Source: an uncultured Alphaproteobacteria bacterium
Lineage (GTDB): Bacteria > Pseudomonadota > Alphaproteobacteria > Rhodobacterales > Rhodobacteraceae
NCBI GenBank assembly: GCA_902567635.1
Contig: CACFNV010000002.1
Coordinates: 1 to 64,000, forward strand
Direction of reading: 5' to 3'
DNA length: 64,000 nucleotides
Every line of letters begins with the position of its first letter. Within the stretch, counting starts at the first letter, position 1. The translations under genes and the position numbers were made by a program. Shown here one piece after another: positions 1 to 8,429 of the stretch. The notes under the pieces are model-generated. The model was not told the DNA's origin, made no database searches, and was given only the letters and a program-made list of their open reading frames with translations.

Positions 1-1
1 T

Positions 2-109
2 GAACGAGTTGACGTAGCTCGAGGACAGTATCTTGATTCTGAAAAGACAAAGAGCCAAATCGAAGATATTTTAAAAAACTCTATTTTGGACTCAATAGGT
101 GAAATTTAA
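2..109 (+). CDS. 3' end of an unidentified gene
   Basis: An open frame enters from the left edge and encodes 35 charged residues before a TAA stop; the start lies outside the window. The tail (RGQYLDSEKTKSQIEDILKN) is helical and acidic-basic, somewhat like the tail of small ParD/RelB-type antitoxins, but that is only an impression. No downstream partner toxin is seen. Too little remains to assign a function. Confidence 0.45.
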   Translation, partial: ERVDVARGQYLDSEKTKSQIEDILKNSILDSIGEI

Positions 110-248
110 AGTATGCCGTGTTGGTTTCCCCTAAATTTATCGGTGTTGGTGAAATATACAATGAGGTGTGAAACAGAATGAGAAACAAAGGTGTGTATCG
201 GTAATTAGATTAATATATTAAAACTGTGTGGTTAATAAGAGAAATAAA

Positions 249-686
249 ATGAAAGCAATAGATTCAAAAAAATTAATGGAAATTTATTTGATAGAGGTTG
301 GTCAGAATGGTCGACTAGATTTAATTGAGACTATTGCGCAACCAGATATGATTGATGAAGCAAATAGAGCGTTTGGCGGACCAGCTGGACGAGATGGACT
401 TACAGCTCACGTCAAGACATTTCGTCGTCAGATAGGAGAGTTAAAACTTGAGATAAAGCAGATAGTTGGAAATGAAAATGAAGTTATGGCCCATTGGTTT
501 TTTACTGGGATCCATAAGGGGCCTTGGCTAGGTCGTGAGGCAACAGGAAAAGAGGTGTCAGCAGATGTATTTAGCTTCTTTACCTTGAAAGAGGGGCTTA
601 TTAGCTATTACCGTCTTTGGCTATATGCTACACTTGATGTCCCAGTAATTTTTGATTCAGCTCACCCTAATATAAAAAAACTATAG
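249..686 (+). CDS. SnoaL-like / NTF2-fold ester cyclase-family protein
   Basis: A 145-residue single-domain protein with the features of the SnoaL-like polyketide cyclase branch of the NTF2 superfamily: an N-terminal helix followed by GGPAGRDGL, a central strand with MAHWFFTGIHKG, then the ATGKEVSADVFSFFTLKEGLI segment and a C-terminal YRLWLYATLD strand. Family members are small alpha+beta barrels that bind or isomerise diverse ligands; the substrate cannot be inferred here. An in-frame GTG lies 21 nt upstream at 228, but the ATG at 249 has a weak purine stretch ahead of it and fits the family length better. It stands alone, followed after about 60 bp by a serine hydrolase on the same strand. 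Confidence 0.75.
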   Translation: MKAIDSKKLMEIYLIEVGQNGRLDLIETIAQPDMIDEANRAFGGPAGRDGLTAHVKTFRRQIGELKLEIKQIVGNENEVMAHWFFTGIHKGPWLGREATGKEVSADVFSFFTLKEGLISYYRLWLYATLDVPVIFDSAHPNIKKL

Positions 687-747
687 ATTATAAGGTTTTA
701 GTTTTATTTTGCGGTATTTTAAATACTTAAAGATTAGATCATTAACA

Positions 748-1878
748 ATGTTTACGAAATCAATATTAATATTATTTTTAGTTCTCATCTCTTCATTCCC
801 TGGCTTTGGAGCACAATACTGGCCTACCTTGGTATGGAAAAAAAGCTCACCACAGTCGCTAGACTTTGATCCTAAATCGATAAAGAAAATGTTTCAATTT
901 ATTCAAAAGAAGCAATTTCCGATCGATAGCGTTGTAATCGTTAAAAATGGATATTTGATTGGAGAGTTTTATGCTGGTGATATGAATGAAAATTCTCTGA
1001 GTAATATTTATTCCGTAACAAAAAGTTTCACTTCAGCGCTTGTTGGTATAGCTATCGATAAAGGCTATATAAAAAATGAGAAACAGACCTTAGGATCAAT
1101 TCTAACAAAGAATTTAACAATAAAAAAAGACCCAAGACTTAATAAAATACAACTTCAACATTTGTTGACAATGACCTCTGGGTTAAAAACAAGAGATAAC
1201 TTTCTTTCAAACTGGTCTGGAATCAAAAAACTCAAAAATTCAAAGAATTGGGTGGATTTTATAATATCATTAGGAACGGAAAAAAAATCAGGCGAACAGT
1301 TCAACTATAGTAATAGTGGATCTCATTTATTAGCTGCTATTGTTACTGAAAATACGGAAACTGCACTGGAAAAATTTGCGGAAAGACATTTATTTTCTCA
1401 CATCGGCATAAAGAATTATAAATGGCAGAAGGATCCACAAGGTATTAATCATGGATATTCCAATTTAAAACTATCTGCAAGAGATATGGCTAAATTAGGT
1501 ATTCTTTACATAAATGGGGGCCGATGGGGTGAGAAACAAGTTATAAGCTCTTCTTGGGTCAAAAAATCTTTAAAGACGCATTCATATCCAAACAAAGGAC
1601 AATTTAATCCCTTGAAGTTCTATGGTTTTAATGGATATGGATATCAATGGTGGAACAGTGAAACTGTTTGGAAAGCAGACCTCATTTATCGTAAGGCTTG
1701 GGGCATGGGAAAAAATTCTAAAAAGTACCCTGAATATTTTTTTGCGCTAGGATATCAAGGACAATACATTTTTATACTTCCTCAACTTGATATGGTGGTG
1801 GTGTTCAAGTCACGATTTAAAAAGTCTCGAGATAATATTATACCTAAAGCATTAATTGAGGAATTTCTCTTAAATTGA
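748..1878 (+). CDS. Secreted class C beta-lactamase-family serine hydrolase
   Basis: A 376-residue exported hydrolase of the penicillin-binding/beta-lactamase (class C) superfamily. Numbered from the ATG at 748, residues 1-22 form a signal peptide ending near GFGA; Ser89-Val-Thr-Lys92 is the nucleophile/base SxxK motif and Tyr187-Ser-Asn189 is the second catalytic motif. The third, usually KTG or HxG, is probably the GYQGQY segment near the C-terminus. An alternative TTG start at 709 would put 13 residues ahead of the signal peptide and is unlikely. Family members include esterases, DD-peptidases and 6-aminohexanoate-dimer hydrolases; the length and YSN spacing resemble the latter esterase-like group. 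Substrate unknown. Confidence 0.85.
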   Translation: MFTKSILILFLVLISSFPGFGAQYWPTLVWKKSSPQSLDFDPKSIKKMFQFIQKKQFPIDSVVIVKNGYLIGEFYAGDMNENSLSNIYSVTKSFTSALVGIAIDKGYIKNEKQTLGSILTKNLTIKKDPRLNKIQLQHLLTMTSGLKTRDNFLSNWSGIKKLKNSKNWVDFIISLGTEKKSGEQFNYSNSGSHLLAAIVTENTETALEKFAERHLFSHIGIKNYKWQKDPQGINHGYSNLKLSARDMAKLGILYINGGRWGEKQVISSSWVKKSLKTHSYPNKGQFNPLKFYGFNGYGYQWWNSETVWKADLIYRKAWGMGKNSKKYPEYFFALGYQGQYIFILPQLDMVVVFKSRFKKSRDNIIPKALIEEFLLN

Positions 1879-1962
1879 AAATGTTTATATTACATTGATA
1901 GTTATTTGAAATCTTAAATTAGTAACAACAATGACCTTTAAATTACTTTGAGTAAGCAACTC

Positions 1963-2021
1963 ATCTGCTACAAAATCCAATAATAGAATATCTGTACGCC
2001 CCCGTTGGTCCAACATTGGGG
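1963..2021. repeat. Copy A of a diverged 59-bp repeat
   Basis: About 75% identical by hand alignment (one compensating indel pair) to 2936..2994. The first ten bases match exactly and both copies end in a GGGG run. The two copies flank the coiled-coil gene in the same orientation. Copy A is followed by a 7-bp inverted repeat (2022-2028 with 2036-2042). Confidence 0.5.
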
Positions 2022-2069
2022 GTAGACAAAAATGGTGTCTACAAACATTGAGAGCTTCCAAAATTTTTT

Positions 2070-2104
2070 AAGCTGATAAGGGTCAATGGGACCCTTATCA
2101 GCTT
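2070..2104 (-). terminator. Perfect 15-bp hairpin downstream of the coiled-coil gene
   Basis: Fifteen perfectly complementary bases (2070-2084 with 2090-2104) with a 5-nt loop, starting 12 bp beyond the stop codon of the minus-strand coiled-coil gene. On the minus strand the stem is followed by AAAAAATTTT rather than an immediate U-run, so it may be a terminator or an mRNA 3'-end stabiliser. No plus-strand gene ends close enough to be an equally good partner. Confidence 0.55.
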
Positions 2105-2116
2105 GAAGCATTAGTT

Positions 2117-2833
2117 TTAACTAAATATTTTTGACTTATTTGCCATGATTTTTTCACGATTACTCATCATTAATTGTCGTCTATCACTAATTCCTTTTTT
2201 ATTTTCCATCAGCGATTCAGAGTTTTTTTCTGAGGTAGATATTAATGACTCCATTTTTGCACGGTTAGAACTGACTCTTTCTTCCAGTTCTGTCATCATT
2301 TTTTGGTTGTTTTCGATAGTGGTTGCATTTGAGTCAGGAGTAGCTTTAGAAGTCTGTAGATCGCCTCCTAAAAGAGAACTATTCATGTCTATTTGTTTCT
2401 GATTGAATTCAACAATCTCTTGATTAGACTCCATAATCCTCCTGTTGATATCTATCAATCTGGAGTTTATTTCTGCCATTTCCTCGCTGATTGATAGCAC
2501 AGCGGAATTTAAAGCAGACCGATGATTTAAGAAATCAAGTGCTGCTTTATTTTTTTGAGAATTTATAAAATTTTCCTCTACCTCATTATTTGACTCAGCA
2601 TTGTCTAAAATAGCCTGCCTATTTTCAAAAATCTCATCAGTATTGCTATTCGCTATTTGTCTATTGCCCATAAATGCTGCTGCATAGTTGCTAAGTATCA
2701 TTAATCGATTTTCTTCTATCATTGATCTAGAAGCGTATATCATGGTCTTATTAGTCATAACTTGGGAATCTATCTCGAAGATTCTCTTTTTGTTTTTTTT
2801 TATCGCTTCTCTGTTTGCTGATACATCACTCAT
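2117..2833 (-). CDS. Asn-rich coiled-coil protein with repeated N@d heptads
   Basis: A 238-residue, almost entirely heptad-repeat protein. Through the N-terminal 60 and C-terminal 30 residues an Ile/Val/Met at heptad position a is followed three residues later by Asn at position d (I-x2-N-x3-I), the pattern known as N@d in trimeric coiled-coil stalks such as those of trimeric autotransporter adhesins. The middle is more irregular, with a Gly-Gly break near residues 155-165 and a second coil after it. There is no signal peptide, membrane segment or anchor domain, so the protein is probably a soluble cytoplasmic fibre or scaffold. Start chosen at 2833 because GGAGG sits five bases ahead of that ATG; the longer frame from 2845 begins within the ribosome binding site. 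No recognised family. Confidence 0.8.
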   Translation of the reverse strand: MSDVSANREAIKKNKKRIFEIDSQVMTNKTMIYASRSMIEENRLMILSNYAAAFMGNRQIANSNTDEIFENRQAILDNAESNNEVEENFINSQKNKAALDFLNHRSALNSAVLSISEEMAEINSRLIDINRRIMESNQEIVEFNQKQIDMNSSLLGGDLQTSKATPDSNATTIENNQKMMTELEERVSSNRAKMESLISTSEKNSESLMENKKGISDRRQLMMSNREKIMANKSKIFS

Positions 2834-2935
2834 AATTCCCTCCATAGGTTTGTGTTATCAATTTTTTCATAAATCTTAAGACAAGAATGACGCTAGGTAA
2901 AGATAATAGGCGTTCTTAGAAAATCAAAACACCCA

Positions 2936-2994
2936 ATCTGCTACAAACTTCAAGAATAGAATGCCTTTACATCTCCAGTTAATCTAACAAGGGG
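2936..2994. repeat. Copy B of the diverged 59-bp repeat
   Basis: Second copy of the element at 1963..2021, in the same orientation, lying upstream of the coiled-coil gene (whose start is at 2833) and before the end of the next minus-strand gene at 3012. The pair may be remnants of flanking duplication sites or of a dispersed intergenic element. Confidence 0.5.
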
Positions 2995-3011
2995 TTTAAA
3001 TTATTAGTGAA

Positions 3012-3347
3012 TTAAAGCGGGTCTTCTTTTTCTAAATCACGAACACTGACAATATCTCTCCAAACCTTATTGTCTTTCCATATTTGGACGTTAGTTGTTT
3101 CCCATTTTTTCCCGCCATGTTCAATCAAAACGTCCCTCCAGGCCAACAAATCCTTATTCTCAATTATAAGTTCAAGCTTTTCAAAAGTTAAACCTTCATC
3201 AAATCTCTTTTTTATGAATTCAACCATCTCATCTTTTGGAATTAAAGTGGTTTCTCTAAGATATAAATATTCATCATGCAAAATGTTTTCTAATCCTTCA
3301 AAATTTTTATTTTTTATTAGTTTAGTAATTGTTTCCCACTTATTCAT
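3012..3347 (-). CDS. Small SnoaL/NTF2-like protein
   Basis: A 111-residue protein with the layout of DUF4440/SnoaL-type NTF2-fold proteins: an N-terminal helix that sets out the pocket (ITKLIKNKNFEGLENILHDEYLYL), a KDEMVEFIKKRF helix, then three or four strands ending in KWETTNVQIWKDNKVWRDI. No catalytic residues can be assigned. AGAGGA precedes the ATG at 3347 with good spacing. It is the second NTF2-fold gene within 3 kb, but is not obviously a close paralogue of the first. Ligand and role unknown. Confidence 0.65.
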   Translation of the reverse strand: MNKWETITKLIKNKNFEGLENILHDEYLYLRETTLIPKDEMVEFIKKRFDEGLTFEKLELIIENKDLLAWRDVLIEHGGKKWETTNVQIWKDNKVWRDIVSVRDLEKEDPL

Positions 3348-3390
3348 TGTATCCTCTCAATATCTTTTGATATTTCTTTTACATTAAGCA

Positions 3391-3446
3391 TAATACGCCA
3401 TATCTGATTGTCCTTTTATAATACGCCATATCTGATTGTCCTTTTA
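3391..3446. repeat. Exact tandem duplication of a 28-bp unit
   Basis: Positions 3391-3418 are repeated base for base at 3419-3446. The unit lies in the intergenic gap upstream of the NTF2-like gene. Absence of any mismatch suggests recent slippage or an actively maintained tandem. Confidence 0.9.
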
Positions 3447-3653
3447 ATTTAATGTTTTGTAAGCAGAAACTTTTCGTTTCAGTTTTAATAAAGTGGCGAT
3501 TTTTACATTTATAAAATGAACTTTATATTTTTGTTTTAACAATCCATCTACTACTTAAGCCAAAACTATAGTGCTTTTGTATAACCAAGTTTGTAGGCCA
3601 ATTAAATTAAAGAAAAAAATTATGTAATTAGTGATCAAGATTGGGGTCATTTG

Positions 3654-4043
3654 CTAAAGTTCACCCTTTTCCCTTAGGTCCCTCCTAATTTTTGTCGCAC
3701 TAATGTCAGTTATGGATTTATCAAAAACTTCCTCTTCGAAGACATAACCAACTCCTCTTCCATAAGTGATATTCACAATGTTTGGAACTAACATTATTTC
3801 AAATTCCTGACCACGCTTGAAGCCCTCTTTTTGCAGATTTTCTTCTATATTCTTACAAACAGAAACCCAACTAAATGGATTGTCATCTTGACCGACTCCT
3901 CCTGAAGAGCCTTCAACGTCTCTAACTTGAATGATGACTTGACCTGTTTTTGCAACACATCTCTTAAACAGTTCTTTGTGACCATCGTGCCAAGGTTGCC
4001 ATCTTCCCAACATTTGCACTGTGGGCTTTTTCCAATCAAACAT
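3654..4043 (-). CDS. Cytidylyltransferase-like nucleotidyltransferase
   Basis: A 129-residue enzyme of the HIGH-motif nucleotidyltransferase superfamily (relatives: NMN adenylyltransferase, glycerol-phosphate cytidylyltransferase). Numbered from the ATG at 4043, the nucleotide-binding signature is GRWQPWHDGH (residues 13-22, His19 and His22) and the C-terminal ISATKIR (114-120) matches the ISxTxxR phosphate-binding motif. It should transfer a nucleotidyl group from an NTP to a phosphorylated acceptor. The start at 4043 has GGAG nine bases upstream; a longer GTG start at 4058 overlaps that site. It lies about 145 bp downstream of an APS-kinase-like gene on the same strand, so the two probably modify one metabolite in sequence. 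The acceptor cannot be read from sequence. Confidence 0.8.
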   Translation of the reverse strand: MFDWKKPTVQMLGRWQPWHDGHKELFKRCVAKTGQVIIQVRDVEGSSGGVGQDDNPFSWVSVCKNIEENLQKEGFKRGQEFEIMLVPNIVNITYGRGVGYVFEEEVFDKSITDISATKIRRDLREKGEL

Positions 4044-4187
4044 TTTTCGGTACTCCACGTTTTTTATATTTGAATATTTTTTGCCTAATTAATTTTTAAC
4101 GCAAGGTATATTTAGGTATATTTAGTTAGTAACTACCTCAATCAAGATAGTAAATATAGTTTTTAAAGATAGGTTGAATTTATATAT

Positions 4188-4595
4188 TTAGCTCCTCAAA
4201 ATTTTTTCGGCTATTGTTTTGTGATTGGTTTGATTCCATTCGGTGATATGAAAGTCAACATTTTTGGGTTCTTGGAATAGTCTATTAGTATCTTCAAATC
4301 TTCCTGCTCCAATCGTGTCCATCCAAATAATTATATCCGCATCAAATTTTTCCCTAGTTTCTTTTGTTGGGCATACAAAATCACAAATAACAAGGCGTCC
4401 ATTTTGTTTCTCAAAATCTGCGATACACCTCATCCTATTTGCTTGGCGTATCCTTGCGGTTTCAGAGAAATCCCAATCATTTGCCATCTCTCTTACTTTA
4501 TCGGCATTGTACCAAGCGGCTTGAAGGAGAGGAGCTAATCTTTCTGATAAATAAGTTTTGCCGCTTCCTGGCAAGCCCATGACTAGGATTTTCAT
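4188..4595 (-). CDS. APS-kinase-like P-loop kinase
   Basis: A 135-residue P-loop kinase with Walker A GLPGSGKT (residues 7-14), the NADKVREMANDWDFSETARIRQANRM block typical of adenylylsulfate kinase relatives, and a CPTKETREKF lid segment. True APS kinases (CysC) are about 200 residues, so this is a short variant. APS-kinase homologues are also known that phosphorylate other nucleotide-linked groups, for instance in capsule phosphoramidate synthesis. The neighbouring cytidylyltransferase-like gene supports a role in making a nucleotide-activated intermediate rather than in sulfate assimilation; no ATP sulfurylase or PAPS reductase is nearby. AAGGA lies upstream of the ATG with long spacing. 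Confidence 0.75.
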   Translation of the reverse strand: MKILVMGLPGSGKTYLSERLAPLLQAAWYNADKVREMANDWDFSETARIRQANRMRCIADFEKQNGRLVICDFVCPTKETREKFDADIIIWMDTIGAGRFEDTNRLFQEPKNVDFHITEWNQTNHKTIAEKILRS

Positions 4596-4798
4596 TTTAC
4601 ACTCGATCCTTTTTTAAAAAAGTATTTAACATTATTATTTTATAAAAAACTAATAAGCAATTTTTAAAATACTGTTTTTAATTTCCCAAATAAAAAAAAA
4701 TTGTGGGAGATTTAATGCTAAAAAATGCGACTATTCATAAAGAGTCAATCATAGGTTTCCTTTTTGCAATCACTTCATCTAAAGAGTAAGATAGTTTT

Positions 4799-5380
4799 AT
4801 GAAATTCCTTTTTAAAAGAACTTTATTAATCATTTTTTCATTTATATTTTTGTTTTCAGTTCCTGTTTATTCCTCAGATATTAATCAAATAATAGACAAT
4901 TTTGCCGATAATCCTGGGATGAGATGGCAATTTTACACTGATCAGGTAATGGGGGGAGTTTCTACAGGTAAAGCAGTTATAAAATTAGATTCTCAGGGAC
5001 CATACCTCAGATTAGAAGGTTCTGTAAGTACTGCTAATAACGGAGGATTTATCCAGGTCAGAACTTATGTCAGCGAGGGGCCGAAAAGTGCCAAAGGTAT
5101 TTTGCTAAGAGTAAGAGGTAATGGTGAAAGATACTACATGCATATAAATACAAGTGAAACTATCTCTTTACCACAACCATATCGCTTTTATTATCAAGCA
5201 GATTTTCCTACTTATAAGGAGTGGAATGAAGTTAGACTACCTTTCTCATCTGCATTTAAAAGATCCAAATCACAGATGCGTGAAAAGATAAGTGGAAATA
5301 ATATTAGAACTATAGGTCTACTTGCGTATGGTAAAGATCATAACGCTTTTTTGGAAATAAAATATTTGTCGTTTTATTAA
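4799..5380 (+). CDS. Secreted CIA30-family (complex I intermediate-associated) protein
   Basis: A 193-residue protein with an N-terminal signal peptide (residues 1-25, cleavage after VYSS likely) followed by one CIA30/galactose-binding-like domain. Family hallmarks are WQFYTDQVMGGVSTGK, GGFIQVRTY and the closing GLLAYGKDHNAFLEIKYLSFY. In eukaryotes CIA30 (NDUFAF1) helps assemble respiratory complex I; the bacterial exported relatives are beta-sandwich proteins of unknown function and this one should be periplasmic. It stands alone with no complex I genes near, so a role in complex I assembly should not be assumed. Confidence 0.8.
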   Translation: MKFLFKRTLLIIFSFIFLFSVPVYSSDINQIIDNFADNPGMRWQFYTDQVMGGVSTGKAVIKLDSQGPYLRLEGSVSTANNGGFIQVRTYVSEGPKSAKGILLRVRGNGERYYMHINTSETISLPQPYRFYYQADFPTYKEWNEVRLPFSSAFKRSKSQMREKISGNNIRTIGLLAYGKDHNAFLEIKYLSFY

Positions 5381-5562
5381 AGATTCAGATTTTTTTTATT
5401 TCTGAAAAGAAATTTAAGCAATAGATTTTTTAAATATATCGTTTATTAAGTAGAACCAACAAATCTTCTTCATTAATTATTACATGAATAAAATATTAGC
5501 ATCATATAATTAGCTTTCACTAATGCTGTAAAGCTGATATCGATGGCTGGTTAAAACTAGAA

Positions 5563-6747
5563 ATGCTTATTATAAGAATGACCAACCCACCAAAAAATTT
5601 TACTCTTTCGCTAATGGCAGGAATCTATATTTTGGCTCAAATAATTGTTGTTCCTGCCTTGCCTGAATTACAGAAGATATTTTTATCTGATTATAAAACC
5701 ATACAGCTAAGTATTGCCGTTTTTTTATTAGGCGCCGCTATTGTCAACATAATAGCTGGCCCCTTATCAGATAGGTTTGGAAGAAGGCCGATTGCATTAA
5801 TTTTTTATGTCATATTTTTTTTTTCATCTTTAGGGGCAATTCTTTCGGATAATATTTCTTTGTTTCTTTTCTTTAGATTTCTCCAGTCTAGTTCTGCAGC
5901 CGGGATGGTGCTTGCCAGAGCAATCGTGGGAGATATTTATTCAACCAAAGAAGCAACGGTAATGTTCGGTTACATTTCAATTGTTATGGCTTTGGGTCCT
6001 CTGGTAGGTCCTTTTCTCGGAGGCTTAATAACAGAGAACTTTGGAGCTATAAACATATTTACTTTTTTGGCTATTTTGGGATTTACGATCTTTCTTTTAG
6101 CATTCTTTGATTTAAAAGAAACCAATTCAAAAAAATCAGCCAGCTTTTTCAAACAACTAAAAAATTATCCAACTCTTTTGACTTCTATTAGATTTTGGCC
6201 ACCAACAATAGTTTCTTCTTTTAGCTTCTCAATTTTCAGTATATTTTTTGTGGGAGGACCATTTGTAGCGACTTATGAATACTCACTCTCTCCAATATCG
6301 ACCGGGCTATATTTTGCTTTTCCCCCGATAGGATTTATTATTGGAAATCTATTAATAAGTAGGTTTCCAAGTCTCTATTCAACAAAAGTATTTTTATTTT
6401 ATGGGGCTTTTTTGGTGACCCTGGGACCCGTTGCTATATTAGGTCTGACCTACTTCTCATCTAGTCCTATGGCGTTTTTTATTCCTGTAATAATAATAAC
6501 TATAGGAACAGGTATTATTTGGCCAATTGCAAATACTGAAATAGTTAAATCTGTGCCTTCCCTAGGAGGTAGTGCTTCAGGAATAAGTTCTGCCTTGATG
6601 GTCATTATTTCTGCAATAGCAAGTGGAATAGTTGGAACTACAATTGAATTTTATCAACCCATTTCGCTTGTTGTGACTGCATTAGTAATTGTTGGGATTA
6701 TAACATTGATTGGATCATTTTTTATAAGAGAAGAGGTTAAAAATTAG
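5563..6747 (+). CDS. MFS drug-resistance transporter, Bcr/CflA type
   Basis: A 394-residue major facilitator with about twelve predicted membrane helices. Motif A, GPLSDRFGRRP, lies between helices 2 and 3, and RFLQSSSAAGMVLARAIVGD in helix 4 with the following motif C-like glycine helix (GPLVGPFLGG) is typical of the proton-driven Bcr/CflA drug antiporters. It likely exports small toxic compounds. An ATG 15 nt downstream at 5578 is an equally possible start. The gene is alone on the plus strand and converges with a TauE-type permease gene 17 bp away. Confidence 0.85.
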   Translation: MLIIRMTNPPKNFTLSLMAGIYILAQIIVVPALPELQKIFLSDYKTIQLSIAVFLLGAAIVNIIAGPLSDRFGRRPIALIFYVIFFFSSLGAILSDNISLFLFFRFLQSSSAAGMVLARAIVGDIYSTKEATVMFGYISIVMALGPLVGPFLGGLITENFGAINIFTFLAILGFTIFLLAFFDLKETNSKKSASFFKQLKNYPTLLTSIRFWPPTIVSSFSFSIFSIFFVGGPFVATYEYSLSPISTGLYFAFPPIGFIIGNLLISRFPSLYSTKVFLFYGAFLVTLGPVAILGLTYFSSSPMAFFIPVIIITIGTGIIWPIANTEIVKSVPSLGGSASGISSALMVIISAIASGIVGTTIEFYQPISLVVTALVIVGIITLIGSFFIREEVKN

Positions 6748-6764
6748 GTAGACAGCTCATTATT

Positions 6765-7523
6765 CTAAAAAAAATCTAATATTAATTTTATACTGGCAAA
6801 AAATATCAAGGCATAAATGATATTATAAAAGAGATTTTCTTCCAGAATTTTTAGTAATTGGTAACCAATCAATATTCCCAGCAGTGATAATGGGAATAGG
6901 GCAATGGATTGATAGAGTGTTTCAAAGTTGACCATAGAAAGATAAAGATAGAAAGGTAATTTTATTATATTTATGCTAGTAAAAAACATTATCCTAGTTC
7001 CAACATAAATTTCTTTTTTCAGTCTTAGTGGCAATAGATAAACACTTGTAGGGGTCCCTCCGGAATGCGCACAAAAAGAGGTAAAACCTGCGATAGAGGA
7101 GCAAATAGCTCCTTTAAAAAAGTTTGGTTTCGCTGGTTTAGTTGTGACTTTTCTAAAAAGAAAATAATGACCCACAAATAAGATCCCCATTATACCTAAA
7201 AGTAACTTAAGAAATGTTTCAGAAAATAATGTAAATGTAAAAGACCCGACTATAACACCTATTGCTGCAAAAGGTATGATTAGATTTAGGGTTTCTCTAT
7301 CAAAGTCTCTTCTAAATCTGTAGGCAGCTATAAAATCTGAGAAGATTAAAATTGGTAAAAGAATTGCCAACGCGTGATTCAATGGCATTACGATGGTCAT
7401 CAAAGGAATTGAAACTAAGGAAACAGATCCTCCCAGTCCTGATTTAGCAATTCCAAAAAGAATTATTGCTGGGATTACTGTAAGACAGAATATTATACTT
7501 ATTTCCAAAACTATCGCCTTCAA
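6765..7523 (-). CDS. TauE/SafE (TSUP) family sulfite/anion exporter
   Basis: A 252-residue integral membrane protein with around eight hydrophobic helices arranged as two similar halves, each starting with the glycine-proline motif of the TSUP family (GLGGSVSLVSIPLM in the first, GFTSFCAHSGGTPTSVYLL in the second). Family members export sulfite, sulfoacetate or other small sulfur-containing anions, and some take them up. There is no sulfonate degradation gene beside it, so the substrate is open. Convergent with the upstream MFS gene. Confidence 0.85.
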   Translation of the reverse strand: MKAIVLEISIIFCLTVIPAIILFGIAKSGLGGSVSLVSIPLMTIVMPLNHALAILLPILIFSDFIAAYRFRRDFDRETLNLIIPFAAIGVIVGSFTFTLFSETFLKLLLGIMGILFVGHYFLFRKVTTKPAKPNFFKGAICSSIAGFTSFCAHSGGTPTSVYLLPLRLKKEIYVGTRIMFFTSINIIKLPFYLYLSMVNFETLYQSIALFPLSLLGILIGYQLLKILEENLFYNIIYALIFFASIKLILDFF

Positions 7524-7788
7524 AAATAACAGCTACAAATTTAGTTGCTTGAGGATTTATATTATCGTGATTGCTCATAGCAATAGTTTGCACCATATAT
7601 AGGTAAGCAACAATTTCTAAATGTAAATTATTTAAGACTTAGTTCTTTTATATCTACTCTATATTTTTGTTAGTGCCAATATAAATGCAGTTGCTTGTAC
7701 TAAGGTTTTTATCGATATCCCATTTATTTAAAAGATGATAACTGAGATTTTCGTTTTAATTGTTGTTTATTGTTTACTAAGACTTCTT

Positions 7789-8157
7789 TTAAGACAAGTA
7801 CATTACATATAGTTGTGCTATTCCTGTCCCAATAAACAAAATGGTCAGCAAAATTTTAAAAAACAAGGTAGGGGTGTTAGAAAATCGTTTGGCTAGACTA
7901 GTTTCTTTTTCTTTATCATCATAATCTAAACGAACAGCATCAAAATCACCTATAGCATCCACTGTTCCAGCCGCTGAGAGAATATTTATAAAAATAATTA
8001 AAATTGTTATTGGCAAATAAACTTTTTCTCCTGCAAATGCAATCAATGAAATAGTTCCCAAGTTTGCTAATATTCCAATAAATAGCATAATAAAAATAGA
8101 GTGCAGGGAGAAGTGTTGCCATGCCGCTCTGTTAGCTCTATCTGCTGGAGTATTCAT
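7789..8157 (-). CDS. Small three-helix membrane protein, family not recognised
   Basis: A 122-residue protein with a short polar N-terminus, two membrane helices (near residues 20-70), a charged cytoplasmic-type segment with DAIGDFDAVRLDYDDKEKE, and a third helix at the C-terminus. Start placed at 8157 because AAGGA lies six bases ahead of that ATG, whereas the longer frame's ATG at 8172 sits just before this ribosome binding site. The layout, length and the GD-x-DA-x-R segment between helices 2 and 3 recall the protein at 10099, which may be a distant paralogue. No function can be assigned. Confidence 0.7.
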   Translation of the reverse strand: MNTPADRANRAAWQHFSLHSIFIMLFIGILANLGTISLIAFAGEKVYLPITILIIFINILSAAGTVDAIGDFDAVRLDYDDKEKETSLAKRFSNTPTLFFKILLTILFIGTGIAQLYVMYLS

Positions 8158-8429
8158 TCTATTTCCTTTCATATGTTAACACTTTAGGGCAAAAATAGTT
8201 CAATAAATGCACTTTATTGATTAACAGCTTTTTATCAATAGAAAAATGATCTGAGTCTTTAATATCTCATGATAATGAGTAGTATAATCTCTGTAAGAGT
8301 TATGGCTATCCTAAATCTTACAAAAAAGTATTTTCTGTAATCAATTTGTATTTTTAAGTACATGAATTGAACTTTATAAATATCTGTTATAGTTTTACTA
8401 AACCAATTGATCTGATTAGGAGTATATTT

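Noticed and set aside
2-109. Antitoxin identity for the partial gene at the left edge
   Set aside because: Only 35 residues are visible and no toxin gene follows downstream.
4104-4123. 10-bp tandem pair (AGGTATATTT twice) near the nucleotidyltransferase gene
   Set aside because: Short AT-rich tandem with no further structure; expected by chance in such sequence.
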